A stretch of 8,675 nt of DNA from Rhodanobacteraceae bacterium (lineage in GTDB: Bacteria > Pseudomonadota > Gammaproteobacteria > Xanthomonadales > Rhodanobacteraceae), in contig JAICIW010000070.1 in NCBI GenBank assembly GCA_025928735.1, forward strand, positions 1 through 8,675. The letters are read 5' to 3'. Numbering within the stretch: the first letter of the stretch is position 1; every line of letters begins with the position of its first letter. A program made the translations under genes and the position numbers. Under the pieces are notes generated by a model. It was not told the DNA's origin, made no database searches, and worked only from the letters and a program-made list of their open reading frames with translations. Shown one piece after another: positions 1 to 6,914 of this stretch.

Positions 1-29
1 ACGCAAGCCGTGGATCAGCCCTATTCGAT

Positions 30-50
30 GACGGCGTATTGATCGCCGTC
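30..50 (-). terminator. Possible hairpin terminator after the diguanylate cyclase gene
   Basis: A perfect 7-bp inverted repeat, GACGGCG (30-36) and CGCCGTC (44-50) around a 7-nt loop, lies 11 bases beyond the stop codon of the minus-strand cyclase gene. Next to it is the self-complementary CGCGCCGGCGCG at about 50-61. No T-tract follows on the minus strand, so it is not a textbook rho-independent terminator. It may instead act as an RNA 3'-end stabiliser. A plus-strand gene could also end here: two plus frames close at 29-31 and 40-42. The left-hand sequence is too short to tell. Confidence 0.3.
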
Positions 51-61
51 GCGCCGGCGCG

Positions 62-3000
62 TCACGCGGGCTGCACCCACGACGTCCGGACCGGCAGGGG
101 ACCGGTTCCCGGAAGCTGCGCGAGGCTCGCGCGCAACGCTTCCATCACTTCGCCATTCGGCATCGCCTGCAATGGCAAAACGCCGGCCCACGCGTTGCGG
201 CCGTGGCGCTTGGCCGCGTACAGGCATTCGTCGGCCAGGTTCACGACTTGTTCCCAGCTCAGCCGGTCCAGGTCGTCGTCGCACATCGGGTAGGTCGCGA
301 ATCCGACCGAGCAGGTGCGGCGGATCGTGCGGCCTTCGCCGACGTCGAATTCGTGCGCCGCGACGACGGCGCGGACGCGCTCGGCGAACTGCGGGCCGAC
401 ATCCGGCAAGGCGAAGCGCGCCACGATCAGGAATTCCTCGCCGCCCCAGCGGATCGGGATGTCGGTTTCGCGCGTGACCGACAGCAGGACCCCGCGGAAC
501 TGCTGCAGCACGAGGTCGCCGGCGGCATGGCCATAGGTATCGTTGATCTGCTTGAAATGGTCGATGTCGATCATCAGGAACAGGATGTCCGAATTCCGCG
601 GCAGTTCGCCGCGCCCGCGGCTGCGGTCCTGGCACTGGCGGCGCGACATCGCCACGTCCTGTGCGATGTGGTCATAGAGGTAGCGGCGGTTCTTGAGGCC
701 GGTCAGCGGATCGGTGACGCTCTGTTCGGCCAGCGCATGGTTGCTGTGCTGGAGCGCCTCGATGGCCTCGGCCAGTTCCGCGGTGCGCTGCTCGACCAGC
801 GCCGCCAGTTCATTATTGCGCCGGCGCAGTGCAGCCGAACGCCAGCGCAGGATCAGCGCGATGACCAGCAAGCCGGAGGCGATCCAGATCGTCCAGGCCC
901 AGGGGGTGCGATACCATGGCGGCAACACGCGGAAATCGAACGTCGCTTCCTTGCCGTCCTCGCCGTATACGTTGCGCGCGCGCACCCGGAAGCGGTATTC
1001 GCCCTCGTGGATGTTGGTGTAGTCGCGGTAGGCGTCGTCGCTCCATGGCGACCAGTTGCGATCGATGCCCTGCAGCAGCACCTGAAAGCGGTTGGCGCTG
1101 GAGAAGTCGTAGCTCGGGGCCGCGAATGCGAAGCGCAACGCATTCTGTGCATACGGGATTTCCGGCACCTTGCCGGGCTCGTCCGTGAACCGGATGCGGC
1201 CGTCGTGCGCGGATACTTCCCGTATCAGCGCGCTGAACGGAACGTCGCCGCGACCGGCCTGCGTGGTGACGTAGCGGAACAGGCCCTTGTCGCCGCCCAG
1301 CCACATCACGCCGTCGGGATCGCCGTGGAAGAAATAGATGCCGGTGCCGGTGATAGGTTGCAGCGGCGTGACCGTCCATTTCCATCGACCGTGCACGCGC
1401 TGCGCGCGACCAGTTTCCTTGATGCCCCTGCGATCGTCGATCGTGTACATCCACAAGGTGCCGCGGCGATCCTGGTACAACGTGGTGATCTGCCTCGGGC
1501 CACCGGGAAATAGATGCTCGAGTGCGGCGTCCGGCACGAAGCGCCGGGTCGGCGCATCGAAGCGGTAGATGCCCAGGCTGGTGGCAAAGCGCAGCTCGCC
1601 GTCGACCGTGGCGATCGTCTGCGGTCCCGCCGGCAAGCCGGCGCCCGCGTCGAAATGTTCGACCTTCACCGATCGAGGATCACCGGGACCCTGCCAGTCG
1701 TCCGGCAACGTCAGGCGGTCGAGCCCCTCGGGATAGAGCGATATCCAAAGGCGGCCTTCGGCATCCTGGCCGAAGCTGCCCGTTTGTCCCGGCGCGCCGG
1801 CGATCAGTCCCTCGTCGATCCATTGGCTGCCATTCCAGCGCAATGCGCCGACGCCGTCCTGGTAACCCACGAACACGCGCGACGGCTGCAGCCGCGAGCG
1901 CAACAAGGGTTGCGCCGCCACCGCATGTTGCGCATGGCGGGCATCCAGAAGCGCCCGCGCGGAGCCATCCGCGCCGACCGAAAATACGCCGTCATTGTTG
2001 GCCGCCAGCAACTGGTCGCCGAATGACAGCAAGGAAAAATTCCAGCCCGCCACACCGGCCTGCCGTTCGAAACGGGCGGCACCGTGGGCGTCGGTGATCA
2101 GGCGGAACAACCCTTCCGAGGTGCCCGCAAACAGCGTACCGTCATGACGAATCACCGAAAGCACGGCGCCCTGCAAACCGCTGCGCTCGCCGAAATGCGT
2201 CAGCGGCGCGTCGACATCGACCCGCGCGATGCCATTGTCGGTGGCCAGCCACAGGCCGAACTGACGATCCTGCATCAGCCCCAGCACCACATTGGTGTCG
2301 AGTCCGGTCGCGCGTGCCAGATGCAGCAACAGGCGGCCATGCACGTCCAGCAAAAACAGGCCGTCGCGCAAGGTCGCCACCGCGAGCCGCCCATCGGCCA
2401 GCCAGACGGCGCCATAAACCGCGGCGTCCTTGAGCGCGGCATCGGTTGCCATTGGCCACGGTTTCCAGCCGGAGCCATCGAACAGGAACCACCCGTCGGA
2501 GCGCGTGCCGGCGAGGAGTTGCCCCGACCTTGCACCTTCGCCCCGCCGGGGCAGCAACGCGTAAATCCTCTTGTCCGCGAACAGCTCGCCGCCCGGCATG
2601 GGTTGGAGCTTGTCGTCGACGACCCGCATCAGTCCGCGGTCGATTTCGCGGACATACACCATGCCGTCAACCGAAAACCCGAGGTGGAAAGAAGTTTGCG
2701 GCTTGATGACGGTGATGTGGTTGTCGCGCAGGTGGAAAATCCGGGATGAGGTTTCGAAGAACACCCCCTCGCCGGTGACGTGGATATCCCACACGTCGGA
2801 AAAGCCGCGTTCGTTGGACGGCGCCAGATCCAGCAAAGACGCATAGGCAAGCCGGCCGGACGCATCGGGTTTCAGGTAACCGAAATCGCCGACCGTCCCC
2901 ACGTAGATGCGTCCGTCCGGGCCGGTGGCGAGGGAACGCACGGGCAACCGCGAAGGAACGGGAATGCGCCGCCAGCGCGTGCCATCGAAGGCCAGCACGC

Positions 3001-3340
3001 CGTCCTCGACATTGCCCACGTAGATGACGCCGTCGAGTCCTTGCGTGACCGCCCAGTTCTGCGGCGCGCCGCCGTATTCGGCCGGCGCGAAATTGTGGAT
3101 GAATGGCAGCCCGGCCTCGGTCGCGGCGGCAGGTGCGGGAAGTGCGGGCGTCGCTGCCGTCGCACCGCCTGCCAGCAGCAAGGCGAGGGCGGCCATGAAC
3201 GCCGCGAGCCATCGTCCGATTGAACGATGGCCCGGGTGGTGACCGTCGCGCCGTGCGCGTGTTTCCTGCTTCCTCACTTCGGTCTCGCTTTCCGTTCGGG
3301 ACGTCGCGACGCGGCCTTGGCGGATTCCCGGCGCGCGCAT
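62..3340 (-). CDS. Membrane-anchored diguanylate cyclase with periplasmic regulator-propeller sensor
   Basis: Predicted to make cyclic di-GMP from two GTP in the cytoplasm in response to a periplasmic signal. From the ATG at 3340 it is 1092 aa. An export/anchor segment (WLAAFMAALALLLAGG) spans about residues 44-60. Two-component-regulator-type propeller repeats run from about 90 to 700, for example DRQFGLWLATDNGIARVD. A Y_Y_Y domain (about 747-807) is followed by a TM helix (about 810-830), a coiled coil with EQRTAELAEAIEAL, and a GGDEF domain (about 872-1045). The catalytic motif is GGEEF (966-970), and the product-inhibition I-site RETD lies nine residues upstream (957-960), so both sites look intact. 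MIDIDHFKQINDTYGH fits the metal/GTP-binding core. About ten extra residues (near QDRSRGRGELPRN) precede that strand. There is no histidine kinase or HTH domain: the usual propeller/Y_Y_Y output has been replaced by GGDEF. The start is uncertain. GTG at 3406 and GTG at 3277 are in frame, and none has a strong Shine-Dalgarno. ATG 3340 has a weak GGAA just upstream. The signal it senses cannot be read from sequence. Confidence 0.9.
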   Translation of the reverse strand: MRAPGIRQGRVATSRTESETEVRKQETRARRDGHHPGHRSIGRWLAAFMAALALLLAGGATAATPALPAPAAATEAGLPFIHNFAPAEYGGAPQNWAVTQGLDGVIYVGNVEDGVLAFDGTRWRRIPVPSRLPVRSLATGPDGRIYVGTVGDFGYLKPDASGRLAYASLLDLAPSNERGFSDVWDIHVTGEGVFFETSSRIFHLRDNHITVIKPQTSFHLGFSVDGMVYVREIDRGLMRVVDDKLQPMPGGELFADKRIYALLPRRGEGARSGQLLAGTRSDGWFLFDGSGWKPWPMATDAALKDAAVYGAVWLADGRLAVATLRDGLFLLDVHGRLLLHLARATGLDTNVVLGLMQDRQFGLWLATDNGIARVDVDAPLTHFGERSGLQGAVLSVIRHDGTLFAGTSEGLFRLITDAHGAARFERQAGVAGWNFSLLSFGDQLLAANNDGVFSVGADGSARALLDARHAQHAVAAQPLLRSRLQPSRVFVGYQDGVGALRWNGSQWIDEGLIAGAPGQTGSFGQDAEGRLWISLYPEGLDRLTLPDDWQGPGDPRSVKVEHFDAGAGLPAGPQTIATVDGELRFATSLGIYRFDAPTRRFVPDAALEHLFPGGPRQITTLYQDRRGTLWMYTIDDRRGIKETGRAQRVHGRWKWTVTPLQPITGTGIYFFHGDPDGVMWLGGDKGLFRYVTTQAGRGDVPFSALIREVSAHDGRIRFTDEPGKVPEIPYAQNALRFAFAAPSYDFSSANRFQVLLQGIDRNWSPWSDDAYRDYTNIHEGEYRFRVRARNVYGEDGKEATFDFRVLPPWYRTPWAWTIWIASGLLVIALILRWRSAALRRRNNELAALVEQRTAELAEAIEALQHSNHALAEQSVTDPLTGLKNRRYLYDHIAQDVAMSRRQCQDRSRGRGELPRNSDILFLMIDIDHFKQINDTYGHAAGDLVLQQFRGVLLSVTRETDIPIRWGGEEFLIVARFALPDVGPQFAERVRAVVAAHEFDVGEGRTIRRTCSVGFATYPMCDDDLDRLSWEQVVNLADECLYAAKRHGRNAWAGVLPLQAMPNGEVMEALRASLAQLPGTGPLPVRTSWVQPA

Positions 3341-3409
3341 TGTTTCCGTTGACAAAAATCGGCCGGGCACACGCCAGCTTGAGTCGCGCGCACGCAGCGA
3401 CACCACGTT

Positions 3410-3426
3410 TCACAGTTGTGACACAA
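3410..3426. promoter_or_regulatory. Overlapping dyads in the cyclase/peptidase divergent intergenic region
   Basis: TCACA-GT-TGTGA (3410-3421) overlaps TTGTG-A-CACAA (3416-3426), giving three alternating half-sites in 17 bases. The site lies between the two divergently transcribed genes, about 70 bases upstream of the preferred cyclase start and about 140 upstream of the peptidase start. It could be an operator for a dimeric regulator. It does not match the CRP/Clp arrangement TGTGA-N6-TCACA, because the half-sites point the other way and are too close. Small dyads also occur by chance, so this is tentative. Confidence 0.25.
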
Positions 3427-3500
3427 GGTGGCCGCGCCAGCGGAAGGAATTCGGTTCAGCATGTTCAGCGACGGCTGCGCGAGCGGCTTGCCGCGCGCGC

Positions 3501-3529
3501 TTGAGGGCTGCGCGCGGGCGCGTTAACGT
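3501..3529 (+). promoter_or_regulatory. Weak candidate sigma-70 promoter for the S9 peptidase gene
   Basis: TTGAGG (3501-3506) is followed 17 bases later by TAACGT (3524-3529), and the peptidase ATG lies 34 bases downstream at 3563. The -35 keeps TTGA; the -10 matches the consensus at only three of six positions. The -10 sits inside GTTAAC/AACGTT palindromic sequence, the only AT-leaning patch near this start. It is a guess from spacing and position, not a strong match. Confidence 0.2.
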
Positions 3530-3551
3530 TGTGCAACTTCCATGCCCGTCT

Positions 3552-3557
3552 GGGGAG
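3552..3557 (+). promoter_or_regulatory. Ribosome binding site choosing ATG 3563
   Basis: GGGGAG ends five bases before the ATG at 3563. An in-frame ATG at 3542 lies upstream of this site and has no Shine-Dalgarno of its own. It would add seven residues ahead of an otherwise standard signal peptide. The site therefore supports 3563 as the start. Confidence 0.6.
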
Positions 3558-3562
3558 CAACG

Positions 3563-5662
3563 ATGAACCTTCGTCTTGTCGCTTGCGCGTTCGCGCTGGC
3601 TGTCGCATCGGGAGCCGCCATGGCCGCGCAACACCCTTTCAACGCGCACGATCTCGCGATGATGGATCGCGTCTCCGATCCGCACCTTGCGCCGAACGGC
3701 AACGAGGTCGCGTTCACGGTGCGCAGCACCAACTGGGATGCCAACAAGGGCGTCAACAGTGTCTGGCTGCTTGACCTGGGTCGAAAGGGCGCGCAGCCGC
3801 GCCGCGTCACCGACCCGAAGCTCGGCGCCAACAGCCCGGTCTTTTCGCCGGACGGCAAGACGCTGTACTTCCTCGCGACCGAGAATGATTCGACCCAGTT
3901 GTGGTCGGCGCCCGTCACGGGCGGCGCACCCGTTCAGGTGACGCACCTGCCGCTCGACGTTGACAACTTCAAGCTGTCGCCCGATGGCAAGTCGCTGCTG
4001 TTCTCCGCGCAGATGTTCGAGGATTGCGCCACGCTCGATTGCACGCGCGAGAAGCTGGACGCGCAGAAGAAGGTCAAGGCGACCGGACGCCTTTACCACC
4101 GCCTCTTCGTGCGGCACTGGGATACGTGGTCCGACCATCGACGCGGGCAGTTGTTCGTGGTGCCGCTGGATGGTTCATCCAAGCCGGTGCTGCTGACGAA
4201 GGGCATCGACGGCGACGTGCCGTCCAAACCGGATGGCAGCAACGCCGAATACGCGTTTTCACCGGATGGGAAGACCGTGTATTTCGACGTGCGCATCGCC
4301 GGCAAGACCGAGCCGTGGTCGACCAACTTCGACGTTTACTCTGTACCGGCCGACGGCTCCGCGGCGCCCAAAAACCTGACTGCCGCGAACAAGGCGTGGG
4401 ATGCATTCCCACTGCCCTCACACGACGGCAAGACGCTGTACTACCTTGCGATGAAGGTGCCGGGTTTCGAGGCCGACCGCTTCGGTGTGATGGCGCTGGA
4501 TCTCGCGACCGGCGCGACGCGCGAAATCGATCCGGACTGGGATCGTTCGGCCGGGCCGCTGACGCTGTCCGCCGACGGCAAGACGCTCTACACCACGGTT
4601 GCGGACGACGGAAACGTCGCGTTGTACGCGGTCGATACCGCTACCGGCAAGCCGACGAAACTGTTGAGCGATGGCAGCGTGCTGGGCTTCGACATCGCTG
4701 GCGGCAAGCTCGTCGCTGCGCGGCAGGACTTCACGCACCCGACCGATTTGTACACGCTGGACGCGCAAGGCAAGCACCTCGCCCAGGTCACGCACTTCAA
4801 CGCCGCGCAGCTCGCCGACATCGAATTTTCCAAGGCGACATGGTTCACCTTCAAGGGTTGGAACGGCGACACCGTGCACGGTTACGTGATGCCGCCGGTG
4901 GGCGCCAAGCCCGGCCAGAAATATCCGGTCGCATTCCTGGTGCACGGCGGTCCGCAAGGCGCCTGGCCGGATGAATTCCACTACCGCTGGAATCCGCAAA
5001 CCTATGCGGGTGCCGGCTTCGGCGTGGTCGCGATCAACTTCCATGGCTCGGTCGGATACGGCCAGGCCTTCACCGACGCGATCTCGCAACACTGGGGCGA
5101 TCGCCCGCTGGAGGACTTGCAGAAGGGCTGGGCGGCTGCGTTGAAGCAGTTTCCGTATCTCGACGGCAACGATGCCTGTGCGCTCGGCGCGAGCTACGGC
5201 GGCTACATGATCTACTGGATGGCCGGTGTGTGGAACCAGCCGTGGAAGTGCATGGTCGACCACGACGGCGTGTTCGACGCGCGCATGATGTATTACGCCA
5301 CCGAGGAGCTGTGGTTCGAGGAACACGAGAACGGCGGCACGCAATTCGAGCACCCGGAGAACTACGAAAAGTTCAATCCGCTGAACCACGTCAAGGACTG
5401 GCGCGTGCCGATGCTGGTGGTGCACTCGAACCACGATTACCGTATCCCGGTGACGCAGGGGCTCGGCGCGTTCACGGCGCTGCAGCGGCAAGGCATTCCC
5501 AGCGAGTTCCTGAACTTCCCCGACGAAAACCACCTCGTGCTGAAACCGCAGAACAGCGTGATGTGGCACGAGACGGTGATTGATTGGCTGAAGCGCTGGA
5601 CGGGTCCGGATGCGCCGGCCGCGGAGTCCGGTTCACATGCCAAGGCGCGCGGGGCCCAATGA
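3563..5662 (+). CDS. Secreted S9-family serine peptidase, dipeptidyl-peptidase 5-like
   Basis: Encodes 699 aa of an alpha/beta-hydrolase peptidase predicted to cleave short peptides in the periplasm or outside the cell. A clean Sec signal peptide is present (MNLRLVACAFALAVASGAAMA, cleavage after about residue 21). A TolB/WD40-like propeller (about 30-420) carries repeated blades with S(P/A)DGKTLY-type motifs near residues 94, 137, 232, 287 and 335. The catalytic domain (about 425-695) has HGGP at 461-464 (oxyanion region), nucleophile Ser544 in GASYGGYM, Asp625 in HSNHDYRIP and His657 in FPDENHLVLKP, so the triad is complete. The C-terminal part (YEKFNPLNHVKDW, FTALQRQGIPSEF, PDENHLVLKPQNSVMWH) resembles dipeptidyl-peptidase 5 rather than DPP4 or oligopeptidase B. 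This is my recognition, not a search result. DPP5 enzymes release dipeptides and prefer hydrophobic/Ala residues at P1. An acylaminoacyl-peptidase-like specificity is the alternative. The gene stands alone: divergent from the cyclase and convergent with bamD. Confidence 0.92.
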   Translation: MNLRLVACAFALAVASGAAMAAQHPFNAHDLAMMDRVSDPHLAPNGNEVAFTVRSTNWDANKGVNSVWLLDLGRKGAQPRRVTDPKLGANSPVFSPDGKTLYFLATENDSTQLWSAPVTGGAPVQVTHLPLDVDNFKLSPDGKSLLFSAQMFEDCATLDCTREKLDAQKKVKATGRLYHRLFVRHWDTWSDHRRGQLFVVPLDGSSKPVLLTKGIDGDVPSKPDGSNAEYAFSPDGKTVYFDVRIAGKTEPWSTNFDVYSVPADGSAAPKNLTAANKAWDAFPLPSHDGKTLYYLAMKVPGFEADRFGVMALDLATGATREIDPDWDRSAGPLTLSADGKTLYTTVADDGNVALYAVDTATGKPTKLLSDGSVLGFDIAGGKLVAARQDFTHPTDLYTLDAQGKHLAQVTHFNAAQLADIEFSKATWFTFKGWNGDTVHGYVMPPVGAKPGQKYPVAFLVHGGPQGAWPDEFHYRWNPQTYAGAGFGVVAINFHGSVGYGQAFTDAISQHWGDRPLEDLQKGWAAALKQFPYLDGNDACALGASYGGYMIYWMAGVWNQPWKCMVDHDGVFDARMMYYATEELWFEEHENGGTQFEHPENYEKFNPLNHVKDWRVPMLVVHSNHDYRIPVTQGLGAFTALQRQGIPSEFLNFPDENHLVLKPQNSVMWHETVIDWLKRWTGPDAPAAESGSHAKARGAQ

Positions 5663-5692
5663 CGTTCGCGCGATCCGGGGTCGTGCAAAATT

Positions 5693-5722
5693 GGCGCACC
5701 CCTGCCGCGGAGGGAGTGCGCC
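5693..5722 (+). terminator. Strong hairpin just after the peptidase gene
   Basis: GGCGCAC (5693-5699) pairs with GTGCGCC (5716-5722). Inside it, CCCT (5700-5703) pairs with AGGG (5711-5714), with one bulged A at 5715 and the 7-nt loop GCCGCGG. That gives 11 base pairs starting 31 bases beyond the peptidase stop. No T-tract follows, so intrinsic termination is doubtful. A 3'-end stabilising structure or a REP-like element are the alternatives. Confidence 0.4.
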
Positions 5723-5738
5723 GCCAGCGAGGGGTCTT

Positions 5739-5782
5739 CGTAGCTTGGGCTGATCCGGGACTTGATCCGGGGGAGGCCCAAC
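5739..5782 (+). repeat. Palindromic intergenic repeat, copy A
   Basis: Begins CGTAGCTTGGGCTGA and ends AGGCCCAAC. TTGGGC (5745-5750) pairs with GCCCAA (5776-5781). The 25-base centre contains a direct duplication of GATCCGGG (5752-5759 and 5764-5771). The outer ends match copies B and C in this region while the centre differs. Elements with these ends (GTAGGTTGGGC...GCCCAAC) recur in intergenic DNA of many proteobacteria. This copy has C where the others have G at the sixth base (TAGC versus TAGG). Confidence 0.65.
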
Positions 5783-5804
5783 GCAGTCCAACACACGCGA
5801 CCAA

Positions 5805-5846
5805 GTTGGGCTTCTCCCGACAAAGCCGGGTTCAGCCCAACCTATG
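5805..5846 (-). repeat. Palindromic intergenic repeat, copy B (inverted)
   Basis: Read on the minus strand this starts CATAGGTTGGGCTGA and ends AAGCCCAAC, so it is the same family as copies A and C in opposite orientation. On the plus strand GTTGGGCT (5805-5812) pairs with AGCCCAAC (5834-5841). After a 3-by-3 internal mismatch, CCCG (5816-5819) pairs with CGGG (5827-5830). This is the best-formed hairpin of the three copies. It could help end transcription from either convergent gene, although no T-tract follows. Confidence 0.65.
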
Positions 5847-5938
5847 AATGCAGAGGCCACGGACGGCCGTCAGCCCACTTTCGCCGAAACGAAAGCAACT
5901 CGCTCACTGCGCGAGCAAAAAAACGTTTGAGGGGAGAT

Positions 5939-5970
5939 CGTAGGTTGGGCTGAGCGCAGCGAGGCCCAAC
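5939..5970 (+). repeat. Palindromic intergenic repeat, copy C (short form)
   Basis: Begins CGTAGGTTGGGCTGA and ends AGGCCCAAC. GTTGGGC (5944-5950) pairs with GCCCAAC (5964-5970) around a 13-base centre containing GAGCGCAGCGA. It is 32 bases long against 44 (A) and 42 (B'). This short version with GAGCGCAGCGA is the form most familiar from proteobacterial intergenic regions, so it is probably the basic unit. That last point rests on recollection of the family, not on a search. Confidence 0.7.
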
Positions 5971-5975
5971 AAGGG

Positions 5976-5996
5976 CGGGGATATTGGAGTTCCCCG
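5976..5996 (-). terminator. Weak candidate hairpin downstream of bamD
   Basis: CGGGGA (5976-5981) pairs with TCCCCG (5991-5996) around a 9-nt loop, 27 bases beyond the bamD stop on the minus strand. No T-tract follows, and the stem is only 6 bp. It could contribute to 3'-end formation of bamD mRNA, or be chance in GC-rich DNA. Confidence 0.25.
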
Positions 5997-6022
5997 GCCA
6001 GGCCGCGTAAACCGCTTGAAGT

Positions 6023-6865
6023 TCAGTGCGCGCTCGTCAACGGAATCAGCCGCCACGCCCACGAATGATGCTTCGGCCAGTGGTTCGGATTGTGCAGGTA
6101 GGGGTGGTCCGGATAGTTGAGCTTCAGCACGTCGGTGGTCTGGTCGGCCAGTTTCTGCTGACCCAGCAGGTGGTAGCTCTTGGCCATCACGGCCAGCGCG
6201 TCGGCTGCCTGCGGCGACTGCTGGTAATGCGACACGATGTATTTTGCGCGGTCGGCCGAAGCAATGTAGGCCTTGCGCTGCAGATAGAACTCGGCCACGT
6301 TCAATTCCGCCTGCGCCAACTGGTTGCGCAGATAGATCATGCGCTGGCGCGCGTCGACCGCATAACGCGTGTTGGGAAAGCGTGCGACCAGCGTATTGAA
6401 ATCATCGAATGACTGCAGCGCATAGCCCTGGTCGAAGCGGGACGGGCTGATGCCGGCCATCCGCTGCAACGCGGTCTGGGTGCGGTCGAAGTTGATCAAT
6501 CCACGCAGGTAATACGCGTAGGCAATATGCTTGTGGGTCGGGTAGGTCTTGATGAATTCGTTGATGGTGGAAGATGCGTCGTCCGGCTTGTCGTCCTTGT
6601 ACTGCGCGTAGGCCAGCTCGATCTGCGACTGCTCGTTGTACGCGCCGTACGGGAAGCGCGCGATCAGCTTCTGGTAGACGGTTTCGGCCGAGCCCCAGTT
6701 GCCGTCCTGCGACAGGTCGTGCGCGCGCTGGTACAACTGTTCCACCGTCATGGTGTTCAAGGTGTCGCGCTTGCCGTGGTGGAACAGCGAGCAGGCGCCC
6801 ACCGCGAACAGCAGCGGCAGGAACAGGGCGAATTTCAGCAGCGGTGCGGAGCGTCGGAATGGCAT
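6023..6865 (-). CDS. bamD: Outer membrane protein assembly factor BamD
   Basis: An essential lipoprotein of the BAM complex that works with BamA to fold beta-barrel proteins into the outer membrane from the periplasmic face. It is 280 aa, slightly longer than E. coli BamD (245 aa). The N-terminus MPFRRSAPLLKFALFLPLLF is a lipoprotein signal peptide ending in lipobox VGAC, with Cys25 the lipidated residue. The rest is TPR-like helical repeats: MTVEQLYQRAHDLSQDGNWGS, FPYGAYNEQSQIELAYAQYK, YAYYLRGLINFDR and RFPNTRYAVDARQRMIYLRN. The last motifs are characteristic of BamD/YfiO/ComL. ATG 6865 was chosen because the lipoprotein signal starts there. The frame stays open upstream to 7930, but that extension is antisense to rluD and shows no protein character. 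No strong Shine-Dalgarno is seen. Divergence from rluD-pgeF is the same arrangement as in E. coli, which supports the call. Confidence 0.97.
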   Translation of the reverse strand: MPFRRSAPLLKFALFLPLLFAVGACSLFHHGKRDTLNTMTVEQLYQRAHDLSQDGNWGSAETVYQKLIARFPYGAYNEQSQIELAYAQYKDDKPDDASSTINEFIKTYPTHKHIAYAYYLRGLINFDRTQTALQRMAGISPSRFDQGYALQSFDDFNTLVARFPNTRYAVDARQRMIYLRNQLAQAELNVAEFYLQRKAYIASADRAKYIVSHYQQSPQAADALAVMAKSYHLLGQQKLADQTTDVLKLNYPDHPYLHNPNHWPKHHSWAWRLIPLTSAH

Positions 6866-6903
6866 CGGGCAAGTCTTTGCGAACGCAGCAAGGTGGATTC
6901 GGC

Positions 6904-6909
6904 ATGATA
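6904..6909 (-). promoter_or_regulatory. Candidate -10 element of the bamD promoter
   Basis: Read on the minus strand, TATCAT matches the sigma-70 -10 consensus at five of six positions. It lies 38 bases upstream of the bamD ATG, which would give a leader of roughly 30 nt. No good -35 lies 16-18 bases upstream: that interval falls in the GC-rich rluD leader hairpin. Activation by another factor or a weak -35 would be needed. The plus-strand reading of the same bases, CATGAT, is a poorer -10 for rluD. Confidence 0.4.
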
Positions 6910-6914
6910 GCGGA

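Larger units (their letters stand above)
5663..6022. other. Gene-free convergent intergenic region packed with palindromes
   Basis: These 360 bases separate the stops of the peptidase gene (plus) and bamD (minus). I see no credible gene: the open frames crossing it have no family signal and run through the repeats. It holds a strong hairpin (5693-5722), three copies of a TTGGGC-ended palindromic repeat, and a stretch at 5847-5938 with further small palindromes. Those are GACGGCCGTC at 5862-5871, CTTTCG/CGAAAG at 5878-5895, and CTCGC/GCGAG at 5899-5915 followed by seven A. A last hairpin lies at 5976-5996. No canonical hairpin-plus-T terminator was seen in either direction. Confidence 0.8.

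Noticed and set aside
203..2749. Long plus-strand open frames (203-1513, 1514-2026, 2084-2749) opposite the diguanylate cyclase
   Set aside because: They are antisense to a gene with clear GGDEF, Y_Y_Y and propeller motifs. Their translations have no recognisable domain and show the composition expected from codon bias in GC-rich DNA.
3410..3426. CRP/Clp binding site
   Set aside because: The half-sites are arranged TCACA-N2-TGTGA instead of TGTGA-N6-TCACA, and no correctly spaced second half-site was found on either strand.
5584..5847. Plus-strand ORF running from the end of the peptidase gene into the repeats
   Set aside because: It overlaps the peptidase C-terminus in another frame and then reads through two palindromic repeats. 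No family signal is present.
5899..5923. CTCGC/GCGAG hairpin next to seven A as a rho-independent terminator
   Set aside because: On the plus strand the hairpin is followed by A, not T. On the minus strand the T-tract precedes the hairpin. Neither orientation is a terminator, and the stem is only 5 bp.
5739..5970. CRISPR array
   Set aside because: There are three repeats, but they differ in orientation, length and core sequence, with unequal spacing and no cas genes. They are palindromic dispersed repeats.
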